From Fimbriimonadales bacterium (lineage in GTDB: Bacteria; Armatimonadota; Fimbriimonadia; Fimbriimonadales; ATM1), in NCBI GenBank assembly GCA_026129745.1, contig JAHCHL010000003.1, positions 124,001 through 188,000 of the forward strand: a stretch of 64,000 nucleotides of DNA, in the 5' to 3' direction. A program made the position numbers and the translations under genes. Positions within the stretch are counted from its first letter, which is position 1. The number at the start of each line of letters is the position of its first letter. Of this stretch, positions 59,884-64,000 are shown one piece after another. The notes under the pieces are model-generated. The model was not told where the DNA came from, made no database searches, and was given only the letters and a program-made list of their open reading frames with translations.

Positions 59884-60270
59884 TCACACGCCCACGACCG
59901 CTATCGCCTCGATTTCGACCAACGCATCCTTAGGCAATCGAGCGACCTCGACGGTCGATCGTGCAGGCGGCTCGGAACCGATCATCTCTCCGTAGATATC
60001 GTTCACTTTCCCAAAGTCGTTGAGGTCCTTGAGAAAAATCGTCGTTTTGACGATGTTTGCGGCCGACATGCCAGCCGAGTCGAGCAGGGCCAAGATGTTC
60101 AGTAACGTCTGCTTGGTTTGGGTCTCGATATCCTGCCCGGCCATGCTGCCATCGGATCGCATCCCGATCTGGCCGCTCATAAAGAACAGCTTGCCGTGGA
60201 CAAATACACCGTGACTGTAGGGCCCGATTGGAGCCGGAATCCGGCTTGTGTTATGGATATGACGTTCCAT
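59884..60270 (-). CDS. ridA: RidA-family enamine/imine deaminase
   Basis: 128 aa. Family motifs are APIGPYSHGVFV near residue 13, SGQIG near 32, TKQTLLNILALLDSAG near 52, FLKDLNDFGKVN near 79 and the arginine of PPARSTVEVARLPKDALVEIEAIAVV at the C-terminus. RidA hydrolyses reactive enamines released by PLP enzymes such as threonine dehydratase. The SD AGGAGA precedes the ATG at 60270. It stands alone, convergent to the importer operon. Confidence 0.95.
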   Translation of the reverse strand: MERHIHNTSRIPAPIGPYSHGVFVHGKLFFMSGQIGMRSDGSMAGQDIETQTKQTLLNILALLDSAGMSAANIVKTTIFLKDLNDFGKVNDIYGEMIGSEPPARSTVEVARLPKDALVEIEAIAVVGV

Positions 60271-60358
60271 GAATTTCCTCTTCTCCTGGTAAGGATCACA
60301 TCTATTCTACAAGGGAAATCTCCGGAGGGTGTCGGCATTCACGCGGTAGACTCAGCTT

Positions 60359-60922
60359 GTGTTCAAAAATTCTGACGTTTCGAAAGTAAAGGAAGCGGAA
60401 GATCTCTTCCTCCAAGAGTGGGGAAGGATGAGCAGCAGTTGGGGCATCAACCGGACCATGGCGCAGATCCACGCCCTACTGTTTGTAAGCGGTGAACCGC
60501 ACACGATGGATGAAATCTGCGATCGTCTTCACATCAGCAGGGGCAATGCGAGCATGAACCTCCGCAACCTCATGGACTGGGGGGTCATTCGTCGATTCAG
60601 GCGACCAGGTGAAAGGCATGACACCTATCTTTGCGATACGGACGCGCTAACTATGGTGGCGAGGGTCATTAGAGAACGGAAAAGGAGGGAGCTCGACCCG
60701 ACAGTCAGCGCGCTCGAGTCATGCCTCGACATGCTCCCTAATGAGGGAGCCGACAGATTCCGTTCCCGTGTCGCCGGACTACTGGAAGTCTTCGAAATGC
60801 TCGACATCGTGTTCAAGTATGCGATGCAAACCGACGAGCGCCTCAGGATGATCGTTCGGCACAGAAAAGACATTTCAGAGGTTCTTTCAAAGTTAGAGCC
60901 TCTCTCGAAACAAGTTTCCTGA
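60359..60922 (+). CDS. GbsR/MarR-family transcriptional regulator
   Basis: 187 aa from the GTG at 60359. A winged helix-turn-helix region covers about residues 35-95: MAQIHALLFVSGEPHTMDEI, then CDRLHISRGNASMNLRNLMD, as in the GbsR family, which responds to choline in Bacillus. The rest is helical and may dimerise. The target is unknown; the neighbouring ridA is divergent and the two share an 88-bp intergenic region, making ridA a candidate. Confidence 0.88.
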   Translation: MFKNSDVSKVKEAEDLFLQEWGRMSSSWGINRTMAQIHALLFVSGEPHTMDEICDRLHISRGNASMNLRNLMDWGVIRRFRRPGERHDTYLCDTDALTMVARVIRERKRRELDPTVSALESCLDMLPNEGADRFRSRVAGLLEVFEMLDIVFKYAMQTDERLRMIVRHRKDISEVLSKLEPLSKQVS

Positions 60923-60937
60923 CGTACAATAATTAAA

Positions 60938-61270
60938 GTGCGATCAGAACGAAGAGCCGCCGCAATCAGTCGCTTCGCGTCCGCGATTCTTTGCTTGTTT
61001 TTTGCAGCGGTTCTCGGAGCGCGGATGCCTGTGATCGGTATTGGATTCGCGGTGGCAGGACTGGTTCTCGCTTTCCTCGGCTATCGCGATTTGCGCGACA
61101 AGCGAGACCCATACGACCTTTCACTGCTCAAAGAAATCCACGAAGAAGAAGAGTTGAGAAACGTACGTGTTCCCGAGAGCACAGGTGACAACGTGATGTG
61201 TCCTGCATGTGGCGAGGTGTATACGAACGAATTTCCGATTTGTCCGAGATGCGGACGATCAGGAAACTAA
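60938..61270 (+). CDS. Small membrane protein with C-terminal zinc ribbon
   Basis: 110 aa from the GTG at 60938. Residues about 12-48 form one or two membrane helices (FASAILCLFFAAVLGARMPVIGIGFAVAGLVLAFLG). The C-terminus is a zinc ribbon: Cys88, Cys91, Cys102, Cys105 (CPAC ... CPRC). Unknown family. It starts 15 bp after the regulator gene, so probably cotranscribed, and it overlaps the convergent lipoprotein gene by 4 bp. Confidence 0.75.
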   Translation: MRSERRAAAISRFASAILCLFFAAVLGARMPVIGIGFAVAGLVLAFLGYRDLRDKRDPYDLSLLKEIHEEEELRNVRVPESTGDNVMCPACGEVYTNEFPICPRCGRSGN

Positions 61271-61845
61271 GTTCCGCCGATCCACTCTAAAGCGGTCGTC
61301 AAGCGTCCATCGACATGTTGTTCTTGGCGAACCACGCCGACTCCGCTTTGAAACCAGGATCGCAATTCAATAGTGGATTCACCGAATGTCAACCGGAGAG
61401 TCGAAAGCAAACAACTCCTCTCGTTACCGGCGACCTTGACCTTATCCGGCCTTTGTGAACATTCTGCCGTTGCCTCCAGATATGTTCCACGGCTTCTAAT
61501 CTTTCCTTTCCATTGCCAATTCGATTCGTTGGTCGAAGGCTTGAGTATCACAATAGGAGGCTCAAATCTTGTTGCGGTCAGCTCGGAGGCGATCAGCTCC
61601 CCACCCTTCCAAGCCATGCGATTCTCGCCGCTGTTTCCTGAGACCCTCCATCCAGTCGTAAGCCCCACTCGAACTTGCTCTTCGACCTTCAGTCTTGCCA
61701 CCGAGCTTCCGCCAGGTGTGGAGACGAGGTACTTCCACTCGCGGCCTTCTTCGAGCGGCATGTAGTTCGAGCCGCCGCTGCATCCAAAGACGAACGCGAG
61801 GGAGCACATCGCAATGCTCCCTCGCGAAATCGAGGTTAGAAGCAC
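61267..61845 (-). CDS. Hypothetical lipoprotein downstream of rpsR
   Basis: 192 aa if it starts at the GTG at 61845, only 4 bp after the rpsR stop; the signal would be MLLTSISRGSIAMCSLAFVF followed by a lipidated Cys. An ATG at 61809 with GGGAGC upstream is the alternative and gives a very short signal. The mature domain (EGREWKYLVSTPGGSSVARL, TTGWRVSGNSGENRMAWKGG) is beta-rich and of unknown family. A perfect 12-bp hairpin lies across the alternative start region. It is probably cotranscribed with rpsR. Confidence 0.65.
   Translation of the reverse strand: MLLTSISRGSIAMCSLAFVFGCSGGSNYMPLEEGREWKYLVSTPGGSSVARLKVEEQVRVGLTTGWRVSGNSGENRMAWKGGELIASELTATRFEPPIVILKPSTNESNWQWKGKIRSRGTYLEATAECSQRPDKVKVAGNERSCLLSTLRLTFGESTIELRSWFQSGVGVVRQEQHVDGRLTTALEWIGGT
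61795..61826 (-). promoter_or_regulatory. Perfect 12-bp hairpin over a lipoprotein start region
   Basis: CGCGAGGGAGCA (61795-61806) and TGCTCCCTCGCG (61815-61826) are exact complements with an 8-nt loop. On the minus-strand mRNA the stem would cover both the GGGAGC ribosome-binding site and the ATG at 61809. No T-run follows, so it is not a standard terminator. Confidence 0.6.
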
Positions 61846-61849
61846 GGGC

Positions 61850-62365
61850 CTATTCTGCGGCGGACTCCGCCGGAGCGTCTCCTTGTGGTGCTGCAGCTGG
61901 CGCGGGTGCTGCTTTGGGTTCACGAGGTTCGCGCGGTTCACGATCGAACCGGCGAGGCGGCCTACCCTCTCCTCGATAGCCTCGTTCCGGCTGCGCAATC
62001 TCCAGGGAAACGAAAGGCATGAGAGCCATCTCCCTCGCGCGACGAATTGCACGAGAAATCATTCGCTGTTGCTTCGCTGTGTTGCCGGTCTGCCGTGCCC
62101 CAAGAATCTTTCCCTGCTCATTGATAAACCGCTTCAATAGGCCGACGTCCTTGTAGTCGACTTTCTCGATCTTATTCAGGGTCAAGAAGCTGACCTTGCG
62201 GCGCCTCTTCGGTCTTGGGCGACCTTCTTTGCCAAAAGGGGATGCTCCCCTGTCGTCGTTAGGCGCTGTGCCCGCACGAGGCTTGAATTCTCGCGCTGGA
62301 CCCTCGGGTTTCGGCGCGGCGGGCGCCTCTTCCGCCTGCGCTGGAGTGGTCTGTTCTTCGCTCAT
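61850..62365 (-). CDS. rpsR: 30S ribosomal protein bS18 with long N- and C-terminal tails
   Basis: The ribosomal core is residues about 58-122: [42 protein letters not shown] and MALMPF. The normal protein is about 75 aa; here a 57-aa N-terminal Pro/Glu/Ala-rich extension and a 50-aa C-terminal Arg/Pro/Ala-rich tail bring it to 171 aa. bS18 binds bS6 on the 30S platform. rpsF and ssb, the usual neighbours, are absent; instead it lies between a glutamate dehydrogenase gene and a lipoprotein gene. No SD is seen before the ATG; a hairpin stands there instead. Confidence 0.93.
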   Translation of the reverse strand: MSEEQTTPAQAEEAPAAPKPEGPAREFKPRAGTAPNDDRGASPFGKEGRPRPKRRRKVSFLTLNKIEKVDYKDVGLLKRFINEQGKILGARQTGNTAKQQRMISRAIRRAREMALMPFVSLEIAQPERGYRGEGRPPRRFDREPREPREPKAAPAPAAAPQGDAPAESAAE

Positions 62366-62375
62366 AGTCTTGAAT

Positions 62376-62391
62376 CTGCCCGCCAGGGCAG
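62376..62391 (-). promoter_or_regulatory. Hairpin 10 nt upstream of the rpsR start
   Basis: CTGCCC (62376-62381) pairs with GGGCAG (62386-62391) around a 4-nt loop, leaving only 10 nt to the ATG and no SD. It may be part of autoregulation by bS18, as in S6:S18 leaders elsewhere, or read-through control from gdh; both are guesses. Confidence 0.4.
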
Positions 62392-62416
62392 GCGGAAATT
62401 ATGGCACGAACGGGCT

Positions 62417-63691
62417 TTAGGGGAAGATTCCACGCGTCACGGTCGCGTCGGCCACTCGCTTCACACCGATGATGTAGGCCGCAGTTCGCATGTTGGTTTT
62501 GTGCTGCAGCATGGATTGGAGAACGTTGTGAAAGCTGTTTCGCATCAGCCGCTCCAGCTTGTTGTTCACTTCGTTCTCTTCCCAGAAGAACGCCTGGAGA
62601 TCCTGTACCCACTCAAAGTAGCTGACGATCACGCCGCCCGCATTCGCCAAGATGTCGGGAACGACCATCACGTTGCGGTCGCTCAAGATGTCGTCCGCTT
62701 CAGGTGTCGTAGGGCCGTTGGCTCCTTCGACGATCAGCTTCGCGCGGATATTGCCTGCGTTCGACGCATGGATCTGCTCCGCTGTCGCCGCCGGAATCAA
62801 CACGTCGCAATCGACTTCGAGCAGTTCAGAGTTGGAGATCGGTTCGCAGTCCGTGAATTCACGGATTCCGCCTTCGCGATGCGAATACCTTTGAATGAGC
62901 GTTTGAATCGGCAAACCGTTCGGATTGTAGATGCCTCCAGCCGCATCAGAAACGGCAATGACTTTCGCGCCAGCTTCCTCGGCGAGCCTTGCCGCGATGC
63001 TGCCAACATTGCCGAAACCCTGGACGACGACGCGAGACCCAGCGAGGCTGAATCCCAAGAACTTGCACGCTTCGTGCGCAGCGACGATGCAGCCCCTGCC
63101 CGTTGCTTCGACTCTGCCCAACGACCCGCCAAGAGGAACCGGCTTACCCGTTACGACGCCGGTCGCGGTCGAACCCATTTGCATCGAATAGGTGTCCATG
63201 AACCACGCCATGACTTGAGCGTTCGTCCCCATGTCCGGCGCGGGAATGTCCGTACTCGGCCCAACGATCACGCTGATCTCGGATGCAAAGCGACGCGTTA
63301 ACTTCTCTAGCTCCCGCTTACTAAGTCTCTTGATGTCGACCTTAACCGAGCCTTTAGCGCCGCCATAAGGAATGTCGGCGACTGCGCACTTCCAAGTCAT
63401 CCACATTGCGAGCGCAGTCGTCTCATCGAGATCGACTTCCGGGTGATACCGAATGCCGCCCTTTGTGGGCCCTCTGCTTAGGTTGTGCTGGACCCGATAG
63501 CCCTCGAAGACTTCCACATGTCCGTTGTCCATCACGACGGGGAAGTTCACGATGAGCTGTCGCTTGGGTGTCGCGAGAACGCTATGAAGGCCCTCGTCCA
63601 AATCCAAGTAATTTGCTGCTACGGCGAGCTGCTGTCTCGCCATTTCCAATACGCTAGGTTTCTCTGCAGTGTGCGTTGCCGATGCGGCCAT
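62417..63691 (-). CDS. gdhA: Glutamate dehydrogenase (Glu/Leu/Phe/Val family), copy 2
   Basis: 424 aa. Reversible deamination of glutamate to 2-oxoglutarate. Motifs are GPTKGGIRYHPEVDLDE, MTWKCAVADIPYGGAKGSV with the catalytic Lys, DIPAPDMGTNAQVMAW and the Rossmann GFGNVGSIAA. The C-terminal GVKRVADATVTRGIFP is complete. It differs clearly from copy 1 (22825-24081), so they are old paralogues rather than a recent duplication. It is 51 bp upstream of rpsR on the same strand. Confidence 0.94.
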   Translation of the reverse strand: MAASATHTAEKPSVLEMARQQLAVAANYLDLDEGLHSVLATPKRQLIVNFPVVMDNGHVEVFEGYRVQHNLSRGPTKGGIRYHPEVDLDETTALAMWMTWKCAVADIPYGGAKGSVKVDIKRLSKRELEKLTRRFASEISVIVGPSTDIPAPDMGTNAQVMAWFMDTYSMQMGSTATGVVTGKPVPLGGSLGRVEATGRGCIVAAHEACKFLGFSLAGSRVVVQGFGNVGSIAARLAEEAGAKVIAVSDAAGGIYNPNGLPIQTLIQRYSHREGGIREFTDCEPISNSELLEVDCDVLIPAATAEQIHASNAGNIRAKLIVEGANGPTTPEADDILSDRNVMVVPDILANAGGVIVSYFEWVQDLQAFFWEENEVNNKLERLMRNSFHNVLQSMLQHKTNMRTAAYIIGVKRVADATVTRGIFP

Positions 63692-63712
63692 TCAAAACTC
63701 CTGACCCCGATG

Positions 63713-64000
63713 TCAGCCCCGAGCGGCGGTGCCTGCAACCCGCTGAATTAGCAGGTGGATCGGGATGGCGATTACTCCGTTGTAGATCGCGGCACCTATT
63801 GTATCTGCTAAGTGCGCCCCAATGTTAGGGGGCCCAACGACGAACGGAAAGACGAAAAGATAAACGGCTGCCGAAACGACAGTGCAAATGGAAGCCACGA
63901 TCGTAACGTTCAGGGGGCTCCGATCGAGAAGGCTCGTTGCAATTCGTGAAGCAACCATGCAAGCGGCCATCCTGCTGATGGCGAACGCCGCCATTGCTTC
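63713..64000 (-). CDS. Membrane protein, MreD-like (partial at window edge)
   Basis: Only the last 93-96 residues are visible; the frame stays open to base 64000, and the ATG at 63994 has no room to show an SD, so the gene probably starts outside. Two to three membrane helices (IVASICTVVSAAVYLFVFPF, AAIYNGVIAIPIHLLIQRV) are seen. The arrangement recalls the C-terminus of rod-shape protein MreD (helix, short loop, then LYNxxLALPxxxLLRR). A different polytopic protein is possible. Confidence 0.5.
   Translation of the reverse strand, partial: EAMAAFAISRMAACMVASRIATSLLDRSPLNVTIVASICTVVSAAVYLFVFPFVVGPPNIGAHLADTIGAAIYNGVIAIPIHLLIQRVAGTAARG

Noticed and set aside
1-64000. CRISPR arrays, insertion sequences, prophage or integrase genes
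   Set aside because: No regularly spaced repeats, transposase or phage-type proteins, or attachment-site duplications were seen.

Overview
The window is a gene-dense piece (about 50-55% GC by eye) of a bacterial chromosome with no phage, insertion sequence or CRISPR signature. Gene content and style point to the Armatimonadota (Fimbriimonas-like lineage): a PEP-CTERM protein with HAF-type repeats, a DUF6785-type membrane protein, Q/M-rich secreted proteins, frequent GTG/TTG starts, Shine-Dalgarno (SD) motifs of the AGGAGG type, many small zinc-ribbon and lipoprotein genes, and housekeeping genes scattered in short operons. This placement is an inference from style, not from a marker gene.

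Layout. 1-1,150: end of a secreted Q/M-rich protein, then a 105-aa orphan protein on the minus strand whose leader is a clear cyclic-di-AMP (ydaO/yuaA) riboswitch. 1,164-3,217: panB-panC-yjbQ. 3,214-6,201: PEP-CTERM repeat protein, a remnant of a galactose-oxidase-like gene, and lpd. 6,488-9,271: large secreted metalloprotease with Ig-like repeats. 9,353-13,933: membrane protein, outer-membrane-protein/hflX/prmC operon, divergent dut and a zinc-ribbon/TPR protein. 13,911-19,433: minus-strand run of membrane proteins (glycosyltransferase-like, CPBP protease, DUF6785), a lipoprotein and tRNA-Leu(GAG). 19,623-22,839: TfoX-like, then tyrA-aroA-cmk. 22,825-26,310: glutamate dehydrogenase, fumarylacetoacetase and an unknown protein. 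26,330-29,977: cca, a small secreted protein, a sugar-phosphate isomerase-like protein, a free-standing ncRNA candidate and two lipoproteins. 30,188-35,152: minus-strand operon cdaA-ybbR-GNAT-MFS/HEAT. 35,230-41,771: macro-like protein, der, hypotheticals, an unusual ABC exporter, a small Cys protein and msrB. 42,149-48,752: argF-argG, a two-gene insertion, argH, gpmA. 48,799-53,130: DUF885 protein, alkaline phosphatase, Arc/SPFH pair. 53,251-61,270: metalloprotease, beta-hydroxyacid dehydrogenase, nucleoside-type ABC transporter, RidA, GbsR-like regulator, zinc-ribbon membrane protein. 61,267-64,000: lipoprotein, rpsR with long tails, a second glutamate dehydrogenase, and a partial MreD-like protein.

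How it fits together. The window holds both the synthase (cdaA with its ybbR partner) and a receptor (the riboswitch) of a c-di-AMP circuit; the riboswitch controls a small unknown protein instead of the usual potassium or cell-wall genes. Arginine synthesis is nearly contiguous but split by a two-gene insertion and preceded by a structured leader with two mutually exclusive stems. aroA lacks a standard start codon upstream of its essential N-terminal motif and lies in the -1 frame behind tyrA. The most unusual items are the riboswitch/orphan pair, the tyrA-aroA junction, the argF leader, the ncRNA at 28,983-29,143, the ABC exporter with an added N-terminal module, and the internally deleted oxidase gene.
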